Source: Burkholderiales bacterium
GTDB taxonomy: Bacteria > Pseudomonadota > Gammaproteobacteria > Burkholderiales > SG8-41
Length of the DNA: 64,000 bases
Direction of reading: 5' to 3'
NCBI GenBank assembly: GCA_036262035.1
Contig: DATAJS010000031.1
Location: 124,001 to 188,000, forward strand
A program made the position numbers and the translations under genes. Of the stretch, positions 53,848 through 62,118 are shown one piece after another. The stretch's first letter is position 1. Each line of letters begins with the position of its first letter. Under the pieces are notes generated by a model. It was not told where the DNA came from. It searched no databases and worked only from the letters and a program-made list of their open reading frames with translations.

Positions 53848-55359
53848 CTACGCAGGCGAGTAGCTAGCCCAGTCGAAATCGTCGCCCGCGGTGATCATCC
53901 CGACCGGGTTCATGATCACGTCGCGGTCGCTGAGCTGGATCGCGATCTGATGATTGGCGTCGAACCGGCCGGCGCGGAGCAGCACGCCGACCTCCGCCGT
54001 CGGCACCTCCTCGGCGGAGAGCAGGATCGCCGGCTCCGGATCGCGCGACGCCGCGTGCGCGATGCGCACGAGCCTCACGCTGCGCGCGAGCATCTGGATC
54101 CCGACGTGGTACTGCCGCTGCTCGTCGCGCGTGACGCGGCGCACCGCGCCTATGCCCCATTCGCCGCTGCCTTCGAGCTGCACGCCGATGATCTCGCCGA
54201 CGCGTATCCAATCGGTCGTGGCCGCGGGCATCAGCGCGCCGTAACCTCCGTCGCTCACGTTCTCGACGATCCAGCTCTCGGCGCCGCTCACGCTGAAGTT
54301 CAGCGCGTCCGATTCGTCCTTTTCCAGCTCGTCGACAAGCTGCGCGTAGCCCGGCACCACCGTGATGCGCGCCGACGCCGGACGACGCTCGGACAATCGC
54401 GCCGGCGGCGTGTCGGACCAGTACGCGCCGAGGTGGCGCAGTACGGAGAGCACGCTCTCGTCCGAATAAGCCGCGCCGAGGTTGAAGTCGGCAGGCAGCT
54501 TGCCGGTGCGCTCGACGCTGCCGATGAGCTCCGCGAGCCGCGCCGGCGCCGCGCCCGGTCCGAAGTAGTGCGCGACCGCGCCGGGCGCCGCGTCCTGGAA
54601 GATGCGCGTCGGCGGCCGGTTCTGCGCCGGGTCGAAACGATAGATCGCGCCGGCGAAAGGCGCGGTCTCCAGCTTGAACGCGTCGGCGAGCAGCACCGCG
54701 GTGCGCTCCGCGATCTCCTGCTTGAGCGGCGGCAGCCCGTCGGCGCTCGACGCCCACAGCATCATGATCTTGAGGTAGTCCTGCTCGACGCTGCTCGAGC
54801 CCTGCGGGCCCGAATACACGGCGAGCATCGAGCGCGCGTAGCCGCCCTTCAGCGCGTAACCGTAGAGCTCGCCGATCGATGTCCACAGTCCCGGCTCGAA
54901 CGGGCCGTAGCGCAGCATCGTCCACTTCACCTGCATGCCCAGCGCGCGCAGCGCGCGGGCGACGATGACCGGCATCTGCTTCCTGATCGCCGCCGCGCCC
55001 GCCGCGCCCTGCTCGTACTGGCGGGCGCACGTGAGATACGCCGCGCCCAGCGCCCTCGCGTACTGGTAGCCGGCGGTCCAGAGCTTGTTCTCGTTGAACT
55101 TCTGCTGGCGCGACGTCGTGAGGTAGTCGGTGAGGATCTTGCGGTGGTGGCCGCGCGCGGCGCCGTCCAGGAGCTCGATGATTTCGTAGAGGCGGTCGAG
55201 CTTGAAGCCCTCGGCGTCCGGCAGCGATTCGAGCCAGCGCGTGATCTCCTCGACGGCCTTGACCGCATCGTACGGCGGCAGGTCCGCGAGCAGAGCGCGA
55301 GCCTGCTTCGGATCGGCCAGCGGATGGTCCGGCTTGCCGCCCGTGATCCACTTCAGCAC
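53848..55359 (-). CDS. Conserved protein of unknown function with possible C-terminal PilZ-like region
   Basis: Soluble protein of 503 residues with no signal or TM segment. The N-terminal half is helical (KQARALLADLPPYDAVKAVEEITRWLESLPDAEGFKLDRLYEIIELLDGAARGHHRKI, SRQQKFNENKLWTAG). The C-terminal quarter (SWIVENVSDGGYGALMPA...WIRVGEIIGVQLEG; QYHVGIQMLARS) is beta-rich with an NxSxxG-like turn (VENVSDGGYGA), reminiscent of a PilZ c-di-GMP-binding domain, but I do not see the RxxxR motif clearly. I recognise it as a betaproteobacterial conserved family but not its function. Confidence 0.6.
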   Translation of the reverse strand: MLKWITGGKPDHPLADPKQARALLADLPPYDAVKAVEEITRWLESLPDAEGFKLDRLYEIIELLDGAARGHHRKILTDYLTTSRQQKFNENKLWTAGYQYARALGAAYLTCARQYEQGAAGAAAIRKQMPVIVARALRALGMQVKWTMLRYGPFEPGLWTSIGELYGYALKGGYARSMLAVYSGPQGSSSVEQDYLKIMMLWASSADGLPPLKQEIAERTAVLLADAFKLETAPFAGAIYRFDPAQNRPPTRIFQDAAPGAVAHYFGPGAAPARLAELIGSVERTGKLPADFNLGAAYSDESVLSVLRHLGAYWSDTPPARLSERRPASARITVVPGYAQLVDELEKDESDALNFSVSGAESWIVENVSDGGYGALMPAATTDWIRVGEIIGVQLEGSGEWGIGAVRRVTRDEQRQYHVGIQMLARSVRLVRIAHAASRDPEPAILLSAEEVPTAEVGVLLRAGRFDANHQIAIQLSDRDVIMNPVGMITAGDDFDWASYSPA

Positions 55360-55479
55360 GGTTCCCCCTGAATCCTCGTGGTAGTGCGCTGCGATTCTAA
55401 GGCGCGAGCACGCGTCTCAACCAGTGAGAAAGTCTTGAAAACGCGGGAAGAACGCGTTCGGCTCAAGGCGCCCGGGTCC

Positions 55480-55911
55480 TCAAGCGGGGTCGGCTTCGAT
55501 GTAGCGGCGTAGCAGCCGGTTCTCCAGCGTGGTCTCGCGGATGATCGCCTTCGCGGCGTCGTGGAAGGAGACCACCCCGACCAGCGCCTCGCCGTCCTTG
55601 ACCGGCAGGTAGCGCACGTGATGCTCGGTCATCAGGGTGCGCAGGTCGTCGATGGTGTCGTCCGGGGAGCCTGCGATCGGGTCGGCGACCATCACGTCGC
55701 GCGCCTTGAGATTCGCCAGACCGCCCGAGGCATCGAAAGCGTTGAGCACTTCGCGAAAAGTCAGCATGCCGACCATGCGCCCGCCTTCGATGATGACCAG
55801 CGAACCCACGTCGTGCGCCGCCATGGTCCGGACGGCGTCGGCGAGCGGGGTGTCGGGATCCGCGCTGTAGACCGCGCCGCCCTTCACTTTCAGGATGTCC
55901 CGGATGCGCAC
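55480..55911 (-). CDS. Two-CBS-domain protein
   Basis: 143 residues made of two CBS repeats (RDILKVKGGAVYSADPDTPLADAVRTMAAHDVGSLVIIEGGRMVGMLTFREVLNAF; DVMVADPIAGSPDDTIDDLRTLMTEHHVRYLPVKDGEALVGVVSFHDAAKAII). Such proteins bind adenosyl nucleotides and regulate partners. GTG 55911 is chosen for its GGGAG site. It is divergent from the DUF3096 gene. Partner unknown. Confidence 0.88.
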   Translation of the reverse strand: MRIRDILKVKGGAVYSADPDTPLADAVRTMAAHDVGSLVIIEGGRMVGMLTFREVLNAFDASGGLANLKARDVMVADPIAGSPDDTIDDLRTLMTEHHVRYLPVKDGEALVGVVSFHDAAKAIIRETTLENRLLRRYIEADPA

Positions 55912-56015
55912 AATGCCGCTCCCGATGCTTCGACGCCGCCATGGTAGCCCCAAAAATGCCGCAATGGTGGGTACGAAGGATGCTCTGGAACACCGCAACA
56001 TCCAGGGAGGCCCCA

Positions 56016-56237
56016 ATGGCTTTCAGCCTGAGCATAGGACCGGTCGTCGCGCTGATCGCGGGGATATTGATCCTCATCATCCCGCGCCTGCTCAACTACA
56101 TCATCGCGCTGTATCTGATCATCATCGGCATCCTCGGCCTGGTCGGGCCGCGTGCCGGCGTCACCGCCGACGCGGCCGACACCGCGCCGGCCGCGATACA
56201 CAGCACCACACCGGTCGGCCACACCACCGGGATCTAG
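56016..56237 (+). CDS. Small DUF3096-type membrane protein
   Basis: 73 residues, ATG 56016 with AGGGAGG upstream. The hydrophobic stretch SIGPVVALIAGILILIIPRLLNYIIALYLIIIGILGLV forms one or two TM helices and is the DUF3096 signature. The function is unknown. The end overlaps the stop of the convergent ABC permease gene by 4 bases. Confidence 0.8.
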   Translation: MAFSLSIGPVVALIAGILILIIPRLLNYIIALYLIIIGILGLVGPRAGVTADAADTAPAAIHSTTPVGHTTGI

Positions 56238-57001
56238 AGCGGCTCGGTCTCGCCCGCTGCGGGACGCCAGACGAGCAGGCGCTTCTCGGCGAGCGTGACG
56301 ATGGCGTCGAGCACGAGCGCGAACGCGGTCAGCACCAGGATCCCCGCGAACACCGTGTTGATGTCGAACACCGCTTCGGCCTGCGAGATGAGATAGCCGA
56401 CGCCGCGCGCTGAGCCGAGATACTCGCCGACCACCGCGCCGACGAACGCCATGCCCACGGAGGTGTGCAGGCTGGAGAAGACCCAGCTCGTCGCCGAGGG
56501 CAGATACACTGTGCGCAACAGGTCGCGCGAGGTCGCGCCGAGCATGCGTGCGTTCGCGAGCACGACCGGGCTCACTTCCTTCACGCCCTGGTACACGTTG
56601 AAGAACACGATGAAAAAGACGAGCGTCACGCCGAGCGCGACCTTGGACGCGACGCCGAGCCCGAACCACACCGCGAAGATCGGCGCGAGGATCACGCGCG
56701 GCATCGAGTTCGCCGCCTTGACGTAGGGATCGAGCAGCGCGGCTGCCGTCGGCGAGAGCGCGAGCCACAGCCCCACCAGCAGCCCGAGGATCGTGCCGAT
56801 CGCGAACGCGAGCAGCGTCTCGATCAGCGTGACCCCGAGGTGCTCGTAGATCGTTCCCGACGCGAACCACGCCCACGTCTTCTCCAGCACCACGAGCGGC
56901 TTGCCGAAGAAGAACGGCGGCAGGACGTTGGTCTCGGTCAGCGCGTACCACACGACGAAGATCGCGAGGAGCAGCAGAACCTGATAGACGCGCAGCTTCA
57001 T
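56234..57001 (-). CDS. ABC transporter permease (nitrate/sulfonate/taurine type)
   Basis: Inner-membrane permease of 255 residues with six predicted TM segments. The EAA loop GATSRDLLRTVYLPSATSWVFSSLHTSVGMAFVGAVVGEYLGSARGVGYLIS is diagnostic of the SsuC/TauC-like group. Start ATG 57001; a longer frame upstream would begin MRGAQRRSNPGASET and is coded by the dispersed repeat at 57017-57097, so it is not native. It is the permease of the 56234-59205 importer. Confidence 0.93.
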   Translation of the reverse strand: MKLRVYQVLLLLAIFVVWYALTETNVLPPFFFGKPLVVLEKTWAWFASGTIYEHLGVTLIETLLAFAIGTILGLLVGLWLALSPTAAALLDPYVKAANSMPRVILAPIFAVWFGLGVASKVALGVTLVFFIVFFNVYQGVKEVSPVVLANARMLGATSRDLLRTVYLPSATSWVFSSLHTSVGMAFVGAVVGEYLGSARGVGYLISQAEAVFDINTVFAGILVLTAFALVLDAIVTLAEKRLLVWRPAAGETEPL

Positions 57002-57016
57002 CGTTTCGGACGCTCC

Positions 57017-57097
57017 GGGATTGCTTCGTCGCTGCGCTCCTCGCAATGACAGGTCATGTCATCGCGAGCCGGCGAAGCCGGCGTGGCGATCTCGTGC
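57017..57097. repeat. ATTGCGAGGAG-type element, second copy
   Basis: GGGATTGCTTCGTCGCTGCG... (57017-57050) followed by the companion GATC/CGAGCC hairpin (57060-57097). It separates the ABC permease from the ATPase gene. In the permease frame it would add an artificial N-terminus (MRGAQRRSNPG). Confidence 0.8.
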
Positions 57098-57109
57098 CGC
57101 ACGGCGACG

Positions 57110-57919
57110 TCAAGCATTTTGCGTCTGTATGTAGCCCTTCATCACCTCGTCCTTCATCCGGTGCCAGATCTCCCGATGCAGCTCGACGAAGCGCGGCGCG
57201 AGACGGATCTCGGCGACGTCGCGCGGCCGCGGCAGGTCGATCGGGTATTCGCCGATCGGATGCGTCGCCGGTCCTGCCGAGAGCACGACCACGCGGTCGG
57301 ACATCGAGATCGCTTCCTCGAGATCGTGGGTGATGAAGACGACCGACTTGCGGTCGGCCGACCACAGCTCGAGCAGCTCGTTCTCCATGAGCTGGCGCGT
57401 CTGGATGTCGAGCGCCGAGAACGGCTCGTCCATGAGCAGGATCTGCGGATCCATGATCAGCGTCTGCGCGAGCGCGACGCGCTTCTTCATGCCGCCCGAG
57501 AGCTGGTGCGGATAGCGATGGCCGTGCGCAGCGAGGCCGACGCGAGCGAGCCAGCCTCGCGCGCGCTCGCGCGCTTCGTCGCGCGCCGCGCCGCGGTAGA
57601 TCAGACCGACCGCGACGTTGTCGAGCGCCGACATCCACGGCATCAGCGCGTCGGCCTGGAAGAGATAACCCGCGTTGCGATTGAGGCCGGCGAGCGGTTC
57701 GCCGAAGATCGTCACACGCCCCGCCGAGGGGGCGAGCAAGCCCGCGGCGACGTTGAGCAGCGTCGACTTGCCGCACCCCGTCGGACCGACCACCGACACG
57801 AACTCGCCGCGCTCGACCACCAGCGTGGTATCGCGCACCGCGGTGTACGGCGCGGTGTCCGCGCTGCGTGCGGCGAAGGTGACGGTGATGTTGTCGAGCT
57901 CTAAGGCCGGGTTGCTCAT
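57110..57919 (-). CDS. ABC transporter ATP-binding protein (SsuB/TauB type)
   Basis: 269 residues. Walker A GPTGCGKST, Q-loop FQADALMPW, signature LSGGMKKR, Walker B LLMDEPFSALD and the H-loop VFITHDLEEAI are all present. The Walker A and ABC signature are intact. It energises the importer with the permease at 56234 and the receptor at 58165. Start ATG 57919. Confidence 0.95.
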   Translation of the reverse strand: MSNPALELDNITVTFAARSADTAPYTAVRDTTLVVERGEFVSVVGPTGCGKSTLLNVAAGLLAPSAGRVTIFGEPLAGLNRNAGYLFQADALMPWMSALDNVAVGLIYRGAARDEARERARGWLARVGLAAHGHRYPHQLSGGMKKRVALAQTLIMDPQILLMDEPFSALDIQTRQLMENELLELWSADRKSVVFITHDLEEAISMSDRVVVLSAGPATHPIGEYPIDLPRPRDVAEIRLAPRFVELHREIWHRMKDEVMKGYIQTQNA

Positions 57920-57931
57920 CGGTCGCGAACA

Positions 57932-58163
57932 ATCAAAAGCTTGAACCGCCAAGGACGCAAAGGACGCCAAGGAAAGGCCGGCAACAAATCAATCTCACCG
58001 CGACGATGCCCAGAAGCCCAGCCCGTCATCGCGAGGAGCGCGACGTGGCGATCCCGTGGCGCATGGCTCTTCGTTCGCAACGAGATTGCTTCGTCGCTGC
58101 CGCTCCTCGCAATGACGGTTTCCTTTGCGTCCTTTGCGTCCTTTGCGGTTAATACGCTTTTGG
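57932..58163. repeat. AAGGACGCAA inverted repeat with nested ATTGCGAGGAG elements
   Basis: Left arm 57932-57977 and right arm 58119-58163 are the AAGGACGCAA family. Two ATTGCGAGGAG-type elements (58023-58056 and 58084-58118) lie between them in opposite orientation. It fills the 245-base gap between the ABC ATPase and receptor genes, the longest in the window. No other feature is seen there. Confidence 0.85.
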
Positions 58164-58164
58164 G

Positions 58165-59205
58165 TTACTTCTTGGTCGTCGCGCCGCCGCCGTATTTCTT
58201 CAACGCCCGATCCGCGAACGAGTTGTCGAACGTCCCCGCCAGGTCGATCTTCGCCTTCTGCACTTCGGGCACGAACTGGTTGAGCACCTTGTAGACGTTC
58301 TGCGCGCCTTCCATCGAGAACCTGCCGTCGGGGGAATAGCCTTCCTTGTTCTTGAGCAGCGACCCGCGATACAGCGCGAGGTCGGCGCCGTAATACTCCT
58401 TGGGCACGGTCGCGATGACGTCGTCGACGCTCGCGCTCTTCAGCCACAGCACCGCGCGCACCATGGCGTTGACGACCGCCTGCGTCGTGTGCGGGTTCTT
58501 CTTCACCCAGTCCGCGGGCGCGTAGATGCAGCCCGCGTGGTAGGCGCCGCCGTAGACGTCCTTCATGCCCTTGGCGGTGCGCGTATCGGTGACGATCACG
58601 ATGTCGCCTTCCGATTCGAGCTTGGTGATGACCGGATCGAGATTGGAGATCGCGTCGACGTTGCCGCGCTTCACCGCCGCGACCGCGCCCGCCGATGCGC
58701 CGACCAGGATCGCGGCGAAATCGTCGGGCTTCAGCCCCGCGCGCACCGCGAGGTTCTGCACCGCCATGTGGGTGCTCGATCCCGGCGCGGTCACGCCGAC
58801 TTTCATGCCTTTCAGATCGGCCGCCGACTTGTAGTTCGCCGCTTTCGATTTGGCGATGCCGAGCACGATGCCGTTGTATCGGCCCTGCAGCGCGATGGCG
58901 ACGATCGGCTGGCCTTTCGCCTGCATGTTGATCGTGTGCTCGTACGCGCCCGAGACGATGTCCGCGCTGCCGCCGACCATCGCCTGCAGCGCCTTGGCGC
59001 CGCCGGGAAAGTCGACGATCTCGACGTCCAGCCCTTCGCTCTTGAAATAGCCTTTGCGCTCCGCGATCGTCAGCGGCAGGTAATAGAGCAGGCTTTTTCC
59101 CCCGACCGCGAGCGTGATCTTTTTTTTCTCGAGCGACTGCGCCTGCGCGCCGGTGGCGAAGAGCGCCGCCGCGGCGAGCAGCAGCGCCAGACGTAGGAAC
59201 TTCAT
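58165..59205 (-). CDS. ABC transporter substrate-binding protein (NMT1/SsuA family)
   Basis: 346 residues with a signal peptide (MKFLRLALLLAAAALFATGAQA). The NMT1-like core is KITLAVGGKSLLYYLPLTIAERKGYFKSEGLDVEIVDFPGGAKALQAMVGGSADIVSGAYEHTI and GMKVGVTAPGSSTHMAVQNLAVRAG. The ligand may be a sulfonate, taurine, nitrate, pyrimidine or similar small molecule; not set by sequence. GAGGATCG site before ATG 59205. It is the receptor of the importer with the ATPase and permease downstream. Confidence 0.92.
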   Translation of the reverse strand: MKFLRLALLLAAAALFATGAQAQSLEKKKITLAVGGKSLLYYLPLTIAERKGYFKSEGLDVEIVDFPGGAKALQAMVGGSADIVSGAYEHTINMQAKGQPIVAIALQGRYNGIVLGIAKSKAANYKSAADLKGMKVGVTAPGSSTHMAVQNLAVRAGLKPDDFAAILVGASAGAVAAVKRGNVDAISNLDPVITKLESEGDIVIVTDTRTAKGMKDVYGGAYHAGCIYAPADWVKKNPHTTQAVVNAMVRAVLWLKSASVDDVIATVPKEYYGADLALYRGSLLKNKEGYSPDGRFSMEGAQNVYKVLNQFVPEVQKAKIDLAGTFDNSFADRALKKYGGGATTKK

Positions 59206-59272
59206 CGATCCTCCTCGTGTGTGTGTTCGGAAGCGCGGCCGAGCGGCCGTCGCCAGTTCGGCGTGAACGATA

Positions 59273-60979
59273 TCAGCCGACGGTGGGCTTCGCAACGCGC
59301 GGCGGCGGCGTCGAGGGCGGCAGCACGCTTTTCTTCGCGATGTGATCGGCGGTGCGTATCGCGAGCGCCTCGATCGTGAGCGACGGCCCTTCGCCGCCGC
59401 CCGCCGTCGGGAAGACGCTGGCGTCGGCGATGTAGAGGTTCGCAAGCTCGTGAGCGCGGCCGAACGCATCGACGACCGAGGTGCGCGGATCGCGTCCCAT
59501 GCGGCACGTGCCGGAAACGTGCGGCGCGGAGAAGAAGTCGTAGCTGCCGTATTCCTCCGCGATCCCGGCGGCGCCGGCGTCCTTCAGGCTTTCGCGGCAG
59601 CGCTCGGCCATGAATCTCAACCGTGCGATGTCGGTCGGCGTCAGCCGCGCGTGGATCTTAGCGAACGGCATGCCGCGCTCGTCGCGATTCGCCTCGTCGA
59701 GCGTGACGCGCGTGTGCTCGTTCGGCAGGAACTCGCCGACCGCGCCGACGGTCAGCGCGCGCCCGAACGCTTCGCGCACGCCGCGCTTCAACTGCGCGCC
59801 GAATCCGCTCACGAGGCGCGACGCGTATGCGATCGGTCCGGTCAAGCCGGCCTCCTGCGTGCCCGACGTGAAGCGGCAACCGCCCGCGATCCCCGGCACC
59901 GCATCGGGCGCGTTGTACCTCCAGCAGATCGCATCGGAAGGGAGGCCTTCGTGGCTCGCGAGCGATTGCGGCACGAGCGCCGTGCTCACCCAGTGGAGGG
60001 TCTCCATCAGGTTGCGCCCGACCTCTGCCGAGCCGTTCGCAAGTCCGCGCGGATGGCGCGAGCTCGTGTTCGCGAGCAGGAGGCGCGGCGTCTCGACGGC
60101 GCCTGCGGCGAGCACGACGATGGGCGCGTCGACCCGATGCCCGCGGCCGTCCATCACGTACTGCACCGCGCGCACGCCGCCGCCGCGCGTTTCGAGCACC
60201 ACCGCCGCCGCGCCGCTTTTTATCTCGCAGCGCCCGCTCTTCTCGGCGTGGCGCACGAACGTGACGTCGGCCGAGCCTTTGTCGCCGACCGGACAACCAC
60301 GGCCGCAATTGCCGCAGTAATTGCACGCGCGCCGGCCGTCGTACGGCTGCGACAGCGCCGCGCGCGGGTTCGCGACCCAGTCCATGCCCGCGCGCGAAGT
60401 CTGCGCGAGCTTCAGCGACGCCTTGCACAGCCAGTGCGCCGGCAGCGGATAGGGCGCGCTGCGCCAGCGCGGCGCGGTGTCTTCGGGACCGGCGACGCCG
60501 AGGATGCGCTCCGCGATCGCGTAGTACGGCTCCAGCTCCGCGTACGCGATCGGCCAGTCGACCGCGACGCCGCGCGCGCTACGCATGCGCATCGCATCGG
60601 GATGCAGCCGATGCGCTTCACCGGTGAAGTGCAGCGTCGAGCCGCCGACACCGCGCACGTGGTGATAACCGGGGCCCGACGGTAAACGCCGCGTGCCCTT
60701 GTTGGTGCGGCCGGCGACGCGATTCCACGATCGGAGGTCGTCGTGTTTCGCGTCGAGCGCCTCGAGCTCGGCGAAGGTCGCGCGGCCCGCGCTGCCGGGC
60801 TTGTGCGGAAAGCCGCCGATCTCCCAATCGGCGCGGTGCAGGCGGTAATCGCGCGCGGGATCGAAGCGCGGTCCCGCCTCGAGCACGAGGACTTTGAGAC
60901 CGTGCTCGCACAGCCGCCACGCCGCGGCCGCTCCGCCGGCGCCGCAGCCGATCACCACCGCGTCGTAGGCCGGCGTCAC
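59273..60979 (-). CDS. GMC oxidoreductase large subunit
   Basis: FAD dehydrogenase of 568 residues related to gluconate/fructose/sorbitol dehydrogenase large subunits. The FAD-binding GCGAGGAAAAWRL is near the start, and the C-terminal GMC domain has HVSGTCRMGRDPRTSVVDAFGRAHELANLYIADASVFPTAGGGEGPS. Around residue 218-230 a Cys cluster CNYCGNCGRGC could hold an iron-sulfur centre as in related dehydrogenases. It has no signal; GTG 60979 overlaps the small subunit's stop (GTGA), so it is probably exported with that Tat-signal subunit. A cytochrome c subunit is not adjacent. Substrate unknown, perhaps a polyol or aldonic acid. Confidence 0.9.
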   Translation of the reverse strand: MTPAYDAVVIGCGAGGAAAAWRLCEHGLKVLVLEAGPRFDPARDYRLHRADWEIGGFPHKPGSAGRATFAELEALDAKHDDLRSWNRVAGRTNKGTRRLPSGPGYHHVRGVGGSTLHFTGEAHRLHPDAMRMRSARGVAVDWPIAYAELEPYYAIAERILGVAGPEDTAPRWRSAPYPLPAHWLCKASLKLAQTSRAGMDWVANPRAALSQPYDGRRACNYCGNCGRGCPVGDKGSADVTFVRHAEKSGRCEIKSGAAAVVLETRGGGVRAVQYVMDGRGHRVDAPIVVLAAGAVETPRLLLANTSSRHPRGLANGSAEVGRNLMETLHWVSTALVPQSLASHEGLPSDAICWRYNAPDAVPGIAGGCRFTSGTQEAGLTGPIAYASRLVSGFGAQLKRGVREAFGRALTVGAVGEFLPNEHTRVTLDEANRDERGMPFAKIHARLTPTDIARLRFMAERCRESLKDAGAAGIAEEYGSYDFFSAPHVSGTCRMGRDPRTSVVDAFGRAHELANLYIADASVFPTAGGGEGPSLTIEALAIRTADHIAKKSVLPPSTPPPRVAKPTVG

Positions 60980-61455
60980 TTCCAGTGGTCCGGATAGCCG
61001 ATCGGCTGCGGCGGCCTCCGGATCGGCAGGCCGCCCCAGGCTTCGGGACGGCTGTAGTACAGCTCGACCGTGCGCTGGCGGATGATCTCGTAGAAGCGGC
61101 GCGGCACCTCGTCGTAGTCCGCTTCGCTCATCCACGACACGATCACTTCGCGCACGCGCGCGTTCGATTCGGCGAACTTCGCTTCAGCCGCCCGATCGAG
61201 GAAAGCGCAGCCCGCCGTGATGAGACGCGTGTAGAGCGCGTCTCCGGCGGATTCGGTCAGCATGGCCTTCGCGATGCCGAGCTCCGAAGCCGCGGGCGAG
61301 ACATCGTCCGCGGGGAGCAGGGTGTCGACGTACGCGGCGAGCGTGGGTTCGAGCGAAACAGGGGCCGGCGCCGCGCGGCCGCGGCGCGCGAGCAACGCGG
61401 CGCACGCAACGGCAACCAGTGCGAGAAAGCGGCGGCGGGGGAACGACGACGGCAA
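60976..61455 (-). CDS. Gluconate 2-dehydrogenase subunit 3 family protein
   Basis: Small exported subunit of 159 residues. A twin-arginine signal (PRRRFLALVAVACAALLARRGRAAPAP) and a helical core (LEPTLAAYVDTLLPADDVSPAASELGIAKAMLTESAGDALYTRLITAGCAFLDRAAEAKF) match gluconate dehydrogenase subunit 3. It is likely to chaperone the GMC subunit through the Tat channel. The stop and the next GTG overlap. Confidence 0.9.
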   Translation of the reverse strand: MPSSFPRRRFLALVAVACAALLARRGRAAPAPVSLEPTLAAYVDTLLPADDVSPAASELGIAKAMLTESAGDALYTRLITAGCAFLDRAAEAKFAESNARVREVIVSWMSEADYDEVPRRFYEIIRQRTVELYYSRPEAWGGLPIRRPPQPIGYPDHWK

Positions 61456-61458
61456 ACG

Positions 61459-62004
61459 TCAGCTGCCCGGCGGGGGCGGCGGCGGCGCGGCGGTCGTCGT
61501 GGTGACGGTGTTCGGCGGCGGCACGCCCGGCTTGCCGAACGTGTGGATCATGCCGTACGGCTGCAAGCCGCTGCCGAGCACCCAGTCGACGCCGAGGTTC
61601 ACGTAGGGGATGTTGACGCTGGGTCCTGCGAAGAACGCGCCTTTGGAGAAATCCCAGCCGGCGCCGATCTCGCCCTGCACGTGCTCGTTGCCGGTGAACC
61701 CCTTGAGCCTCAGCTTGCCGGGCTTGAAACCGGACTCGAAGAACGCGAAAGCGAACGAGAAATCGACGCCCCAGGTGTCGCCGTCGCTCTGGGTCTTGGC
61801 GTGCCTGACGCCGACCACGAGCTGCGGTGCGAGCGGTCCCGGCAGGTCCCACTTGAGGCCGCCGTAGATCGAGGTCATGTGGGCATCGGTCGGGACGGTG
61901 GTGGTCGTGACCGGGCCGGGCAGCGGCGGCGGCGGGCCCTTCCCCGCATACGCACCGGCCGAAACGAGAGATCCTCCTAACAGCACACAGGCGCTTGCCT
62001 TCAT
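61459..62004 (-). CDS. Small exported protein with Thr/Pro-rich ends
   Basis: 181 residues from ATG 62004 (GGAGGGG site). It has a signal peptide (MKASACVLLGGSLVSAGAYA). Near the start (PGPVTTTTVPTDAH) and at the end (NTVTTTTAAPPPPPPG) it has Thr/Pro runs; the middle is beta-rich, with alternating pattern, and may be a small barrel (VDFSFAFAFFESGFKPGKLRLKGF; GAGWDFSKGAFFAGPSVNIPYVNLGVDWVLG). No family recognised. It stands upstream of the GMC dehydrogenase pair and may be co-transcribed. Confidence 0.65.
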   Translation of the reverse strand: MKASACVLLGGSLVSAGAYAGKGPPPPLPGPVTTTTVPTDAHMTSIYGGLKWDLPGPLAPQLVVGVRHAKTQSDGDTWGVDFSFAFAFFESGFKPGKLRLKGFTGNEHVQGEIGAGWDFSKGAFFAGPSVNIPYVNLGVDWVLGSGLQPYGMIHTFGKPGVPPPNTVTTTTAAPPPPPPGS

Positions 62005-62118
62005 CGAGCCCCTCCCCATCCGAGAAGACTGCTGATGCCGATGACTTGTGCTTGTTATTGGCAGCGGCTCTTCGAGACCGCCCTGGCGCTGACTATAGCA
62101 AATCCGCGCTTGCGTGCG

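Noticed and set aside
57002-57046. Longer N-terminus for the ABC permease (MRGAQRRSNPG...)
   Set aside because: These codons are read from the dispersed ATTGCGAGGAG element; the natural start is ATG 57001.
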